Positions 6,505 to 15,700 of a stretch of DNA of 20,532 bases are shown here, in pieces. The translations under genes were made by a program, and so were the position numbers. Source of the stretch: an uncultured Lachnospiraceae bacterium (GTDB lineage Bacteria > Bacillota > Clostridia > Lachnospirales > Lachnospiraceae); the NCBI GenBank assembly GCA_947175775.1, contig CAMWNY010000005.1:1-20532 (forward strand), given 5' to 3'. The notes under the pieces were generated by a model, which was given only the letters and a program-made list of their open reading frames with translations, did no database searches and was not told the DNA's origin. Numbering within the stretch: the first letter of the stretch is position 1; every line of letters begins with the position of its first letter.

Positions 6505-8232
6505 TTATATTTTAAACTTTCCGACCTCATTATTGAGTCGTCCTGCAATTTCCTGATTGCCTTGGGCTTCTTCACTAATCGTGTTTACGATTTCCGTCAG
6601 GTTAACAGACATTTCTGAAACGTTAGTGACTCCCTTTGCGCTCTCTTCCACGGCAATGTTAATTGCTTCGACTGCTTCCTTGATGCTGTCCATATTTTGG
6701 CGTAAGTCACTGGCAGTTTGTGAAAATGTATCCATAATCTCATAGAAGCTCCCTGCATCATTTTGATAATTATCTCCAGTGTCTACAAGCGTCTTATAAC
6801 CGCTCATCGCAGTGTTATTGATAAAATCAACCATAATTTCTGCCTCTTTGGAAAGGTCGTCTACCGCGGCAATCACTTCTCTGCTCACCTGCTGAATTTT
6901 TTCGGCGGTTTCTGAGGAACTATTTGCAAGTTTTCCGATTTCGTCCGCCACAACTGCAAATCCTTTTCCCGCCTCGCCTGCACGCGCTGCCTCAATTGAC
7001 GCATTGAGAGAAAGAAGATTTGTCTGCTCCGTGATATTGAGGATGTTTCCCGTCAGCTCACTGATTTCCTGTACTGCTTTGGAACGCTCAATCTTTTCAT
7101 TCATAACGGCAGTCATATGCTCTACCTGATTCTTTGCATCACTTTGAATTCCAAGAGCATCCGTACGGATTTGCTGCGCATTCGTGCGGATTTTGCCCGT
7201 ATAATCCATTCCATCCTTAGACTTTTCATAAATTTCCTCTACCTGCCCGTAAATTTGATTTACAGACTCCGCAATCTGATTCATGGATGCTGATGTTTCC
7301 TGCATCGCCGCACTCATTTGTTCCATTGTTGCCGATACGTCCGTTATATTCAGTTCCGCATCCGAAACGCTGTCTACCATACTGTTGGAGGAATCTTTTA
7401 TGCTCGCCGAATTTTCAGAAATATTCTGCATAATTTCACGCATATGTCCCAAAAGCCCATTTACATTTCCTGCAATAAGTTCTGTCTCATCGCCGCTTTT
7501 TACATCAAGCGTCTGTGTCAAATCACCCTCACTGTTTACCAAATCATAAATTTTCTGATTAATAACAAGAAGATTTTTCATAATTGCCTGAACAATAATA
7601 TTCATCACAATAACTGCCAAAACCATGCACAAAATAGAAATCACAACAACACTTTGGATTGTTTCATTAATCTTTTCTACAGCGCTTTCGGCATTGTAAT
7701 CGCAAGCAAGAATTCCGACCACTGTCTGTCCGGTTTCCCCGTCATATACCGGCGCATATACGGAGAGCAGACGTTCATCCCCGTAGGTTTCAATTTCCTT
7801 TGTGGAAATAATTTCTCCGTCCATAACAGGAAGCAAAACCTCATAGTCTGTAGGAAACTCTTCGCCTATCGCACAACGATTTTCCGTTTCATCTATATCA
7901 AGCCCATAATAACTCTTACCGTCCTGAAGGTATACCGTATACATATACAGCATCCCGCACTCATCCCGCAATTTAGTCAGTTGGGATGTCAGTAAATTAT
8001 ACGTTATGGAGCCCTCCTTTTCCGACGCAATACCCGCTACCCATGTGGGATTAACGGATTTTGCCGCCATTTTAGCAGCCAGCGACGCTTCCTCCACTGC
8101 CATATCGATCATGCTGTTTCGTATTCTTATGTAGGAGTTTCCACCGATAATCAGACATACTAAAATAATCAGAACTGTTGCCGGAAAAATAATTTTGTAA
8201 CGAATGCTTAATTTACGTGTCTTTTGTTTCAT
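6505..8232 (-). CDS. Methyl-accepting chemotaxis protein, Cache-type sensor with HAMP
   Basis: Transmembrane chemoreceptor of 575 aa. Counting from Met at 8232, TM1 is about 14-32. An extracellular Cache-like sensor spans about 35-190, with 'LYMYTVYLQDGKSYYGLD' (95-112) and 'VYDGETGQTVVGILACD' (162-178). TM2 is about 193-216, and HAMP about 217-268 includes 'NSEGDLTQTLDV' and 'DETELIAGNVNGLL'. The signalling coiled coil has the conserved tip 'TEQTNLLSLNASIEAARAGE' followed by 'GKGFAVVADEIGKLA'. The start at 8232 is chosen over 8277 because AAGGAG lies seven bases before it. The gene diverges from a bacteriohemerythrin, and an inverted repeat (ATTGG-CAA-CCAAT, 8323-8335) overlaps its -35 box. 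The ligand is unknown; Cache sensors often bind small organic acids or amino acids. Confidence 0.94.
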   Translation of the reverse strand: MKQKTRKLSIRYKIIFPATVLIILVCLIIGGNSYIRIRNSMIDMAVEEASLAAKMAAKSVNPTWVAGIASEKEGSITYNLLTSQLTKLRDECGMLYMYTVYLQDGKSYYGLDIDETENRCAIGEEFPTDYEVLLPVMDGEIISTKEIETYGDERLLSVYAPVYDGETGQTVVGILACDYNAESAVEKINETIQSVVVISILCMVLAVIVMNIIVQAIMKNLLVINQKIYDLVNSEGDLTQTLDVKSGDETELIAGNVNGLLGHMREIMQNISENSASIKDSSNSMVDSVSDAELNITDVSATMEQMSAAMQETSASMNQIAESVNQIYGQVEEIYEKSKDGMDYTGKIRTNAQQIRTDALGIQSDAKNQVEHMTAVMNEKIERSKAVQEISELTGNILNITEQTNLLSLNASIEAARAGEAGKGFAVVADEIGKLANSSSETAEKIQQVSREVIAAVDDLSKEAEIMVDFINNTAMSGYKTLVDTGDNYQNDAGSFYEIMDTFSQTASDLRQNMDSIKEAVEAINIAVEESAKGVTNVSEMSVNLTEIVNTISEEAQGNQEIAGRLNNEVGKFKI

Positions 8233-8301
8233 ACTAATGCTCCTTCTTTCTTTATGCGGCATAACAACTAGTAACAAATATTTCCCCCTTATGTATGTAA
8301 C

Positions 8302-8330
8302 ATTATACTATTTCCCTATTTTATTGGCAA
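8302..8330 (-). promoter_or_regulatory. Sigma-A promoter of the Cache chemoreceptor gene
   Basis: On the minus strand, TTGCCA (8325-8330), a 17-base spacer and a perfect TATAAT (8302-8307), about 70 bases before the start codon. A 13-base inverted repeat (8323-8335) covers the -35 box and could be an operator. Confidence 0.65.
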
Positions 8331-8361
8331 CCAATACTTGTTTATTTGTTCCAATTATTTA

Positions 8362-8390
8362 TTCCCATTTTATACTTATTGTGATAGAAT
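8362..8390 (+). promoter_or_regulatory. Candidate sigma-A promoter of the bacteriohemerythrin gene
   Basis: TTCCCA (8362-8367, 4/6 match), a 17-base spacer and TAGAAT (8385-8390, 5/6 match), giving a leader of about 75 bases. The -10 lies inside the inverted repeat at 8379-8398. Confidence 0.45.
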
Positions 8391-8398
8391 GTTCACAA
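8379..8398. promoter_or_regulatory. Operator-like inverted repeat TTGTGA-N8-TCACAA
   Basis: Perfect 6-base arms (8379-8384 and 8393-8398) are separated by eight bases. The half-site resembles the TGTGA/TCACA of CRP/FNR-family regulators, whose spacer is normally six. It covers the proposed -10 of the bacteriohemerythrin gene, so a bound protein would repress that gene. Confidence 0.4.
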
Positions 8399-8470
8399 AA
8401 GCAATACGTTTTGGCAAAACACAGACAGCAAACGTAATTTTAAGTATTACAAGATGAATGGAGGAGTAAC

Positions 8471-9292
8471 ATGTTTCAATTTACAGACGATTGTTTAATA
8501 GGAATAGAACAGATTGATGAGGAGCACAGGACTTTGTTCGCGCTGCTGAACAAGGCAGGAACGATGCTTGCAAACGATTTTTGCAGTGACCGCTATCAGG
8601 ATTTAAAGGAAATACTTGAGGAACTTGATTACTATGCAGAGCAGCATTTTACACACGAAGAAGATTATATGATGCAGATATGCGATCCGGAAATTATCCG
8701 TCAGCGCACACAGCATGCATTTTTCCGTGAAAAAATTCGGGATTATGAGTTTGTCAACATTGATGACATTGACGAACAGCAGCGCGTTTTAACCGAACTG
8801 GTCAATTTTCTTGCGAAATGGCTTTACCGACACATTATCGGAAGTGACGTCTTAATCGGGAAGCTGCCGCCGCTCGAGGAGTGGATGGTTCGTGAAAATC
8901 CCTGTGAATTTACGGACGATTATCTGATTGGCATCGAACTGATTGACAACGAGCATAAAGAGCTTTTCCGCATTGTCGATCAGGCGAACCGTTTGGTAAA
9001 ATCATACGATGCAGCTTCCGGTTATGATAAAATCCTTGATATTTTAGACAATCTGAAAGAATATACAAAAGAACATTTTGCCGACGAGGAAGAGTACATG
9101 GAAGGCATTCATTATGAAGGGCTGGAAGCGCAGAAACGCGCGCATGATGCTTTTATACAAAAGCTTGAAAACATTGACCTTTCAGAGCTTGACGAAAACC
9201 CGCAGGAGTCGCTGCAGCAGCTTTTGGAATTTTTACTGGGATGGCTTGTCAACCATATTTTACATACAGATAAAAAAATACCCCTACAATAA
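8471..9292 (+). CDS. Tandem-domain bacteriohemerythrin
   Basis: A cytoplasmic protein with two hemerythrin four-helix domains (about 1-138 and 146-273), a fold that binds oxygen at a non-haem di-iron site. Ligand positions in domain 1 are H19, H59 with E63 ('HFTHE'), H82, and H121 with D126 ('HIIGSD'). Domain 2 has H162, H202 with E206 ('HFADE'), H225, and H262 with D267 ('HILHTD'). The other His of the usual HxxxH helix is Gln in both (Q78 and Q221). No signal peptide or fused signalling domain is present. A GAGGAG site precedes the ATG. The gene diverges from a chemoreceptor, which fits oxygen handling in a motile anaerobe. Whether it stores, delivers, senses or detoxifies oxygen cannot be told from sequence. 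Confidence 0.9.
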   Translation: MFQFTDDCLIGIEQIDEEHRTLFALLNKAGTMLANDFCSDRYQDLKEILEELDYYAEQHFTHEEDYMMQICDPEIIRQRTQHAFFREKIRDYEFVNIDDIDEQQRVLTELVNFLAKWLYRHIIGSDVLIGKLPPLEEWMVRENPCEFTDDYLIGIELIDNEHKELFRIVDQANRLVKSYDAASGYDKILDILDNLKEYTKEHFADEEEYMEGIHYEGLEAQKRAHDAFIQKLENIDLSELDENPQESLQQLLEFLLGWLVNHILHTDKKIPLQ

Positions 9293-9311
9293 TTCCTTAT
9301 AAAGACATACA

Positions 9312-9347
9312 AAAACCCTTGAGCGATTTGCTTTGCCTAAGGGTTTT
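9312..9347. terminator. Bidirectional terminator between bacteriohemerythrin and the envelope operon
   Basis: AAAACCCTT (9312-9320) pairs with AAGGGTTTT (9339-9347) around an 18-base loop. T-rich sequence follows in both directions. It lies 19 bases after the + strand stop and 16 bases beyond the minus strand stop at 9364. Confidence 0.75.
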
Positions 9348-9363
9348 GCTTTTTATGATAATA

Positions 9364-10365
9364 TTATTCTTCTTCCTCAACGCTTGCCTGTACCGGATAC
9401 TTATGAATATGAATTAAGCAAATCACGGCTGTAATTATCAGTGGAATTCCCGCCAGAATACCTGTCGGAGCCGGACCTACAAAGAAATTTCCGCCGTCAA
9501 ACGTAAACTGTGACGCCTGTCCCATCATGACGTTTATCGCACTGTGCGCAAATACCGCAGGGAAAATACTTCCCGTACGCAACGTAAGGAATGCATAAAT
9601 AATACCCGTAACCGTTCCAAACAGACACATTGCAACAATATTCAATACCGGAAAGCCGCTGTTTCCTTCACCATAAAAATATCCGATTGTCACCAACGGC
9701 GCATACCATAATCCGGAGGCAAATCCGGTGATAATCATTGCAGGAATGGTGCCGACCTTTCGGAAAAGCTTCGGTAAAAGGAATGCCCGAAATCCCCATT
9801 CCTCTCCAAAAGCATTGATAAAATCAAGCACTGCTGCCGTAAAAAATTTCACAAGCAAATCCGTTTTCACGCCCGCTACAATTTCTACCGGCGTAAGCTG
9901 TGCACCTGCGCCCGCAGCACTCTCACTGTAGGACGCTACAAAATTTGTCATATTCGGATCAAAATTGTCCCGAAATACGAAAAAATAAATTACCGCACCA
10001 AGAAACGTGAGAATCGATGTTCCAAACCAACCAAACAGAAACAAAAAGCGCTGCTCTGAAAAGTTGAACTGAAAGCCTGATTTTACAAGACCTTCTCTTG
10101 TAAACAGCCTTGTCACTAACGCCGCCAAAGCGGGCGCTAGCATAATCTGCGAAATCAGCTCCGCGGCATCTTTCACAATTTCCACATCACCGCTTCGATA
10201 CATCGGGATTACACCAAAAATCTCCGTAAGCCATGTCACACCGAAACAAAGCGCCAAAAATATCAAAAGCCGTTTCGTCTCCACTTTCTTATCTGTCACC
10301 CCAACAAGCCTCCGCTTGCCTTCCTGTTCCCAATTATCCTGCGTCTGTTTGTTTTCTTCTGCCAT
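9364..10365 (-). CDS. CPBP-family (Abi/Rce1-like) intramembrane protein, motif-2 His missing
   Basis: A polytopic membrane protein of 333 aa with an acidic/polar N-terminal 30 residues and about eight hydrophobic segments. Motif 1 is intact: 'FGEEWGFRAFL' with E188, E189 and R193. Motif 3 is intact: H274-S-A-I-N278. Motif 2, normally FxxxH, reads S217-G-L-W-Y221, so both the Phe and the metal-binding His are replaced. CPBP proteins are intramembrane metalloproteases or, in some operons, bacteriocin self-immunity or maturation factors; this one may be inactive or atypical. It is the last gene of the five-gene operon, 19 bases after the ABC exporter. GGAGG lies 13 bases before the ATG, a long spacing. 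An in-frame stop just upstream rules out an earlier start. Confidence 0.85.
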   Translation of the reverse strand: MAEENKQTQDNWEQEGKRRLVGVTDKKVETKRLLIFLALCFGVTWLTEIFGVIPMYRSGDVEIVKDAAELISQIMLAPALAALVTRLFTREGLVKSGFQFNFSEQRFLFLFGWFGTSILTFLGAVIYFFVFRDNFDPNMTNFVASYSESAAGAGAQLTPVEIVAGVKTDLLVKFFTAAVLDFINAFGEEWGFRAFLLPKLFRKVGTIPAMIITGFASGLWYAPLVTIGYFYGEGNSGFPVLNIVAMCLFGTVTGIIYAFLTLRTGSIFPAVFAHSAINVMMGQASQFTFDGGNFFVGPAPTGILAGIPLIITAVICLIHIHKYPVQASVEEEE

Positions 10366-10384
10366 CTGCTGTCATTTTCCTCCA

Positions 10385-12145
10385 TTATTTAATTTCGTTC
10401 GCCATTGTATACAATCCATGATAAATGCCACCCTGTTCCATAAGCGCATCATGACTTCCTTCTTCAACAATTCCTGCGTCCGTCAGCACCAGTATCCTGT
10501 CGGAACCACGTATCGTGGAAAGCCTGTGCGCAATGGTTAACGTCGTCCTGCCTTTCGCAAGCTCATTCAAAGATTTTGCCACCGCATACTCACTCTCATT
10601 ATCCAACGCCGAGGTTGCTTCGTCAAGTATCAGTATCGGCGGATTCTTCAAAAACACCCTTGCAATACTAATCCGCTGCTTCTGCCCGCCCGAAAGCTTT
10701 ACGCCCCTCTCACCGACATACGTGTCATATTTATCCTTTAAATTCTGTATAAACTCGTCCGCACCGGCGCGCTTTGCCGCCGCCATAACCTCCTCGTAGG
10801 AAGCCCCCGGTTTTCCATATGCAATGTTGTCATAGACTGTTCCCGAAAACAGATAAACCTCCTGCTGCACAACACCGATGCTCTGCCGCAAACTTTTCAA
10901 CGTCAGCTTCTTAATATTTTTTCCGTCGAGTGTGATTTCACCCTTTGACACATCATAAAAACGCGGTATCAGATTGCACAAAGTCGTCTTTCCGCCGCCT
11001 GAAGGTCCGACAATCGCAAGCTTTTCACCCGCATGGATTTCCAAATTCAGATTGGTAAACACCTTGTTATGGTCGTCCGGATATTCAAAGCTTACATCAT
11101 GGAACACAATCTCACCTTTCGGATTTTCTATATCCTGCGCATCCGGTTCATCAAAAATTTCAATATCAGCATCCATAATCTGCAAAAACCGCTCAATTCC
11201 CGTAATACCCCGCTGAAACTGCTCCGCAAACTCAATAATCCTTCGTATCGTGGCAATCAGCGTCGTCACGTACATCACGTACGCAACCATATCTCCAGGA
11301 AGAATCCTGCCGTCCATTAAAAAAAAGCCTCCCCCAAGAATAACCGCCAAATACATAAATCCATCAAACACTCTTGTCGATGTGCTGAAAATACCCATAA
11401 TCATATAGGCGTGTGTTTTAATTTTCAAAAATTCCTGATTGCCGTCCTCAAATTTCTGCGACTCAAGCGCCTCATTTGTGAACGCTTTCACAACCTTTTG
11501 CCCCAAAAGGCTGTCCTCAATTTTCGCATTTAACTCACCGATTTGGTTGCGCTGCATACTGAAAGTTTTACGCATTTTTTTGTTAATCATCCGGCAGACA
11601 ATTGTCATAATCGGCACAAACACAAATACAATCAACGTCAACGCAAAATTGATACGCGCGAGTATGATAAAGGAAATGACAATTTTCAACCCGGCAATAA
11701 AAAACTCTTCGGGACAATGGTGCGCAAATTCCGTCACGTCAAACAAATCGTTTGTGATTCGCCCCATAATCTGTCCCACTTTCGTATTATTAAAATACGT
11801 ATTTGAGAGCTGTTGTAAATGTGCATAGGCGTCGCGCCGCATGTCTGTCTCAATTCTTGCACCCATGACATGACCGACGTCTGCCATGTAAAAATTAGCA
11901 ATCGCGTCTATGATACGCAATACAAAATAAACAAACGCAAGCCCTGTCACCATGCGCACTGTCAACAGTGCCACATCCTGAAGGGCTGTGTTTGTAATCA
12001 TTCTGATAATTAAAGGCAGCACAATTTCACAAGCCGTCGTCAGTGCCGCACAAAATAAGTCCATATAAAGCGTCCTTCTATATGGCTTAAAATATGGCAG
12101 GAAACGCTTAATCAGCGCACCTGTCGAATATTCTTTATTTTCCAT
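10385..12145 (-). CDS. ABC exporter half-transporter, fused membrane and ATPase domains (MsbA/MdlB-like)
   Basis: An ATP-driven exporter of 586 aa, expected to work as a homodimer because no partner half-transporter is present. The type-1 exporter transmembrane domain spans about 20-320 with six helices; 'GQIMGRITNDL' (124-134) is the typical coupling region. The ATPase domain spans about 345-580: Walker A G380-PSGGGKTT, Q-loop 'VVQQEVYLFSGT', signature L484-SGGQ, Walker B I504-LILDE, and H-loop H540. It has no peptidase C39 domain, so it is not a classical bacteriocin-processing exporter. GAGGTG lies five bases before the ATG. It sits 31 bases after the vWA-like gene and 19 bases before the CPBP gene. 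The substrate is unknown; lipid, drug or peptide export are all possible. Confidence 0.93.
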   Translation of the reverse strand: MENKEYSTGALIKRFLPYFKPYRRTLYMDLFCAALTTACEIVLPLIIRMITNTALQDVALLTVRMVTGLAFVYFVLRIIDAIANFYMADVGHVMGARIETDMRRDAYAHLQQLSNTYFNNTKVGQIMGRITNDLFDVTEFAHHCPEEFFIAGLKIVISFIILARINFALTLIVFVFVPIMTIVCRMINKKMRKTFSMQRNQIGELNAKIEDSLLGQKVVKAFTNEALESQKFEDGNQEFLKIKTHAYMIMGIFSTSTRVFDGFMYLAVILGGGFFLMDGRILPGDMVAYVMYVTTLIATIRRIIEFAEQFQRGITGIERFLQIMDADIEIFDEPDAQDIENPKGEIVFHDVSFEYPDDHNKVFTNLNLEIHAGEKLAIVGPSGGGKTTLCNLIPRFYDVSKGEITLDGKNIKKLTLKSLRQSIGVVQQEVYLFSGTVYDNIAYGKPGASYEEVMAAAKRAGADEFIQNLKDKYDTYVGERGVKLSGGQKQRISIARVFLKNPPILILDEATSALDNESEYAVAKSLNELAKGRTTLTIAHRLSTIRGSDRILVLTDAGIVEEGSHDALMEQGGIYHGLYTMANEIK

Positions 12146-12176
12146 TCCTTCACCTCATGCTACGGAATTCTTTTTA

Positions 12177-12764
12177 TTAATCTGTGATTAATTTCATAAA
12201 AATTTCACTTCCCGTAACCATTTTGTCCTTTGTTATTACCAGTAATCGTTGTTTTAAAAACGGATTTAAATTCTCCTTCGCTTTTTCTGTATCCTTTACC
12301 CTGAAATACTGTTGTTCAAATTCTTCATAAGTTTCATTCAGAAAAAGCATGACACATCTGCACCGCGCGCCATAAAGCTTGAGATATTCACATAGGTCTT
12401 CAAAATATGGCGGTTTATCCACATTTTTATTCCTGTTTTCAACAGTGTTCTCAACAGTGTTTTCAACAATGCCTTCAAACGCTTTCCCCATTTGAATAAA
12501 CGACATCGGAGTCACTCTTATAATGATTTTTCCGTTTCCCCAGCATATCAGATTACTCCGCACATTCTGAAATATTTTATCGTGTGACTTTAACGACGCG
12601 GCAGCGTCTTTTATCGACGAATGTATTTCGTCAAACGTTCCGGATGTATCTGCTACAAATGCAATTTCAAGCTGCTGCCCTCCCGCCGGAGCATTGGAGG
12701 GCGCATGTAATATTTTATCCGTTCTTTTATTTAATTCAAGCTTTTGCAGCTGTGTAAGACTCAT
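12177..12764 (-). CDS. vWA-like domain protein of unknown function
   Basis: A soluble protein of 195 aa with no signal peptide or membrane helix. 'LEIAFVADTSGTFDEI' (32-47) resembles strand 1 and the metal-ion-dependent adhesion site of von Willebrand factor A domains (DxSxS/T: D39, S41, T43). Later strands 'VRSNLICWGNGKIIIRV' and 'RCVMLFLNE' fit the alternating alpha/beta pattern. Residues 100-110 are a short tandem repeat (V-E-N-T twice, then V-E-N), encoded by 12-bp DNA repeats. The start at 12764 is chosen because GGGGA lies five bases upstream; another Met at 12776 has no ribosome site. It lies 18 bases after the muramidase gene. The vWA call rests on one motif region, and no function can be assigned. 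Such domains usually mediate metal-dependent protein contacts. Confidence 0.6.
   Translation of the reverse strand: MSLTQLQKLELNKRTDKILHAPSNAPAGGQQLEIAFVADTSGTFDEIHSSIKDAAASLKSHDKIFQNVRSNLICWGNGKIIIRVTPMSFIQMGKAFEGIVENTVENTVENRNKNVDKPPYFEDLCEYLKLYGARCRCVMLFLNETYEEFEQQYFRVKDTEKAKENLNPFLKQRLLVITKDKMVTGSEIFMKLITD
12436..12471. repeat. Three tandem 12-bp repeats inside the vWA-like gene
   Basis: TTTTCAACAGTG, TTCTCAACAGTG and TTTTCAACAATG follow one another without gaps, differing at one base each from the first. They are in frame and add four residues per unit, so copy-number change would lengthen a loop without frameshift. Confidence 0.85.
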
Positions 12765-12782
12765 AGGAATCCCCATTTCAAA

Positions 12783-15700
12783 CTAATTATTTTTATAAAC
12801 CGTGAAGCTCTTCTTTGCAAGTGTGCCTTTATAATTTCCAATACCTGTAATAATCATAGTCGCAGTACCTTTTTGCTTTTTCTTATCCAAGTCATACGTC
12901 AGTCTTGTACTGTTCAAAACGCTGACTGTGTAGTCCTTCCCTTTGACGAGCTGCTCACCGTCAACCGTTACCGTTACTTTCGGCACAATCACTTCTCCCG
13001 TATACTTTTGGTCAGCAATATTGCTTACCGTAATTTTGGAAGCATTTTTTGCCTCCTTCGGAAGAATTGTGAAATTCTTTGTCATGGTTCCGGCATATTT
13101 TCCTTTTCCGGTTACAATGACCGTTGCCTCGCCTGCATTCGTGTTGTTTTTGTATGATACCGTAAAATCTCTTCCATTTTTAAGCGGCATATTTCCATAG
13201 AAAAATTTTACCGTGGGCTTACGTTCCGTATTATTATATACGTAACTGTCCTTCGAAAGCTCAATACGGCATTCATCCGTCAAAGGCTTTCCAATAATCT
13301 TAAAGGTAATATTTCTTGATCCGCTGTAACCGCCAATACCGGTAACCTTAACCTTTGCATTTCCGGCATTCTTATTATTTAAAAATTTTACCGTATAATC
13401 CTTGTCTTCCTCCAGCACGACACCGGTTTGCGTATCCTGAATCTCCACCTTCGCACCATTGGACTGGTTATACTCAATTCCGTCATTGTACACAAGCTCC
13501 AAATCACACTGGTTTTTTGAAGAAACCGCAAAACCGCCTACTGTAATCGCAATCGCATTATCCTTCATCGGTTTCTTGGCAATTTTAAATTTAACGTCAT
13601 CTTTTCGGCTGCCGACCACAAAATTCTTTGCTTCCTCAGTAGCCGTCATACGAAATCCTGCGTTGCCGACGTTCGTGTTGTTATACCAGTCTTCCAAGGC
13701 AACGCCTTCCATTGCCTTAACATCAAGCTTTGCACTGCCAAGCTTGATTTCCATATGATTCAGCTCCGGACAAATCTCACTTCCGGTATAAAGCTGATTT
13801 TTAAGCTTTACCTTTATTTTACTCAAATCCGCCGGTGTTATTTCATAAAGGATTGTTGCGGTCCCCGCATAATTTCCCTGAAATGTAACTGTCATCGTAT
13901 ATTTATCGGCGTATGCGCGAGCTGCTGCATTTTCCGCATTGCCCGCGGCACTGTAAGCAACTCTGAAATCTTTATTTTCCTTTAAGGTCGTTTTGCCGTC
14001 TTTTATCGTAAGCTTCGGCTGCTGTTTTTTACCATTATAAACATATGTGTATTTATTCAGGCTAACGGTTGTATTTTCATGAAAAATTGGCTGTCCTTCT
14101 GTTTCCTGAGCCATTGTCCCGAGGTCCTTAGGCAGAATGTCGAATGTCTTTACAACCTCACCCTTGTATACGCCTTTACCTTTTACGACAATCCTTGCAG
14201 CCCCTGCAGTTTTATTATCAATATAAGAAACTTTGTAATCTGCTCCCAATGTAAGCTCTGCACCGTTTACCTTATCGACTACTTTTATCTGCGGCGTCAC
14301 TGCTTTACCGGTATAAATCAGGCTCTCAATTTCTGACACAAGTGTCACTTCTGTCAGTCTGTCATCCAACTCTTTATTGTTTTCGGATATTAACGTCAGC
14401 TTCTTTGTCACCTTTCCACTGTATTTACCAATACCCGTTACAATTACCTTATATTCTCCGGCGTCAGTAATCTCAGAAAGCTGCGCACCGCGCTTATCCT
14501 GATAAATTACAGTATAATCCACATCCTGTTCCAAACGCTTCGTACCGCTTATGACATAAAGCTCAGGCTGTACCGGCGCTCCGCCGTCCGTATAGAGATA
14601 AATATTTTTTAATGAAACCATTTTTGAAGAAAGCTTTGTCTGTTTCTCCGTTTTTGGTACAATTGTAAAATATTTTTTTACTTCACCCGTATAATTTCGT
14701 TTTCCTTTTATCAGAACATAAGCTTCCGTGCCAATATCTACATTATTTCCATACTCTACCGTATAATCATTCCTTGAAAGCTTTTCACCATTTTCCATCA
14801 CGGCAACACTCGGCTTTAATGCCTTCCCTGTGTATGCCATTTCATAAGTATCATAAGAACCGCCGACACTGACTATTGCGGTCTGCGAAAAGTCCTTACT
14901 TAGGATTTGGAAGGTAAGCGGCAGCTCTCCTGCATAGTTGCCCATCCCGACAACAGTTACCTCTGCTTCGCCGGCATTTCTGTTCGCGGTGTATTTCAGC
15001 GTGTAATCAATTCCTTCTATCAGCGCGTAATCGATATTTTTATTTTTACCGCTAATTATGACACCTGTGTCAGTTTCTAAATCATATCCGGTATACGTCA
15101 CATCGGGAATTTCCTCAAACATTTCCTTTGTGAGCTTCATGCCTGTAATCGTAAATCCCTTGCGTACCTCTCCGGTATAATTTCCCATGCCTGTAATGAT
15201 AACATATCCTGTACCGGCGCTGATGTTATCCGCATAGCTTATTGTGTAATCCTTGCCTTCCGTAAGTGTTACGTTTCCGTTATTTACTTTTAATTTAATT
15301 CCGGTTTCCTGCGTGATTTCGAGTCCTGTATATTCCTGCGGCGCAATATCGCTTACCATTGCTTCGGAAAGGGTAAGCTGTGTCTTTGTGACAGTCCGCT
15401 CCATTCGCCCTTCATACTCGCCAATTCCGGACATAATAAGCTTATAGGTTACCTTCTCCTGTTCATTTTCAATAACAGTCTGTGTCGTTACTGTTACTTC
15501 ATAATCCTTTCCTTCGATAAGCTCGTATTTTCTTGCACTGTCATAAATGCATAACGCTTCTTTGATGTCATCAACGTAATCTGTTTCCGTATCGATACTA
15601 ACGCGGCAGTTTGTAATTTTTCGTTTATCCTGATACCAAAAATTACAGTCTACCCTGCCGGAAATGCCGTCTACTTTTCCGCTTGAGGAGTACTGCCAAA

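Noticed and set aside
7318..7995. 225-codon open frame on the + strand
   Set aside because: Entirely antisense to the Cache chemoreceptor, rich in Asn/His/Ile and Cys of shadow type, without a ribosome site.
10353..10375. A closer ATG (three bases after GGAGG) before the CPBP gene
   Set aside because: It is in another frame and stops after 13 codons; the in-frame start at 10365 is the only one giving the CPBP protein. It could affect translation but is not a gene.
9364..12145. ABC exporter plus CPBP protein as a classical bacteriocin export locus
   Set aside because: The exporter lacks a C39 peptidase domain, and the only small gene (17025-17225) has no leader with a double-Gly motif.
12436..12471. 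Short direct repeats as a CRISPR or iteron array
   Set aside because: Units are only 12 bp, contiguous, without spacers, and in frame inside a coding region.
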